A program made the position numbers and the translations under genes. From Thermoplasmatales archaeon UBA582 (GTDB lineage Archaea > Thermoplasmatota > Thermoplasmata > Thermoplasmatales > Thermoplasmataceae), in the NCBI GenBank assembly GCA_002502705.1, contig DAQB01000045.1:7293-12326 (forward strand): DNA of 5,034 nt, in the 5' to 3' direction. Below the pieces are notes generated by a model that was not told the origin of the DNA, made no database searches, and saw only the letters and a list, made by a program, of their open reading frames with translations. Positions 4,938-5,034 of this stretch are shown here, piece after piece (within the stretch, counting starts at the first letter, position 1; each line of letters begins with the position of its first letter).

Positions 4938-5034
4938 ATGGAGACAACTATCCAAATTAAAAAGGACCTTAAGGAAAGACTCAATGCTTTGAAACTCTAC
5001 CCAAACGAGTCATACGATTCAGTCATAAGAAGAC
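4938..5034 (+). CDS. Small antitoxin-like protein (DUF7557/RHH-like), 5' part only
   Basis: Only the first 32 codons are present; the gene runs off the right edge. The text starts METTIQIKKDLKERLNALK and continues with LYPNESYDSVIRR. It has the shape of the short archaeal proteins now grouped as DUF7557: a beta strand (TTIQI), a helix (KDLKERLNALK), a conserved P..(E/T).Y..VI motif and then a second helix. These resemble VapB-type antitoxins and are often assumed to bind DNA as dimers. Whether a toxin gene follows cannot be seen. The start is clear: the first ATG in frame, after a TATA-like box. The family is recalled, not searched, and a function beyond putative antitoxin or regulator is not claimed. 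Confidence 0.75.
   Translation, partial: METTIQIKKDLKERLNALKLYPNESYDSVIRR

Overview
The window looks like part of an archaeal chromosome, most likely from an acidophilic, moderately thermophilic lineage of the Thermoplasmata (Thermoplasmatales). That placement is inferred from four things. The first genes of operons have archaeal TATA boxes about 26 bp upstream of the start codon, while internal genes have Shine-Dalgarno sites. There is a sequon-rich exported protein built from the 'ETGLP...W...LPNGTYSY' repeats that are common in thermopsin-like surface proteins. There is an archaeal-type VapBC pair with a COG1753-like antitoxin. The DNA is A+T-rich. No rRNA or tRNA gene confirms it.

Left part, minus strand (1-2252): three genes of a dipeptide/oligopeptide ABC importer, dppB - dppC - dppD, read right to left. 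dppB and dppC encode the two membrane permeases and dppD the first ATPase, which is cut by the window edge just after its Walker A motif. The genes are packed as one operon: 14 bp separate dppB from dppC, and dppC overlaps dppD by 29 bp. No substrate-binding-protein gene lies in front of dppB, so it must be after dppD or elsewhere.

Middle (2253-3580): a divergent promoter region of about 0.3 kb. It carries a 7-bp inverted repeat next to the likely dppB TATA box and two TATA-like boxes for the rightward gene. That gene encodes a secreted, C-terminally membrane-anchored protein with three beta-type repeats, about 19 N-glycosylation sequons and no recognisable enzyme domain.

Right part, plus strand (3581-5034): a decayed transposase C-terminus (one frame change and internal stops) starts immediately after the surface-protein gene. 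Next comes a complete vapB-vapC toxin-antitoxin operon, whose promoter contains a palindrome and a direct repeat spaced by 11 bp, a good candidate autoregulatory operator. About 0.33 kb without a convincing gene follows. Last is the 5' end of a second small antitoxin-like gene (DUF7557-like), cut by the window edge. This half looks like an accessory, IS- and TA-containing stretch beside a core transport operon.

I see no clearly new multi-gene system. The best leads are the repeat-only surface protein divergent from the peptide importer, and the helically phased vapB operator.
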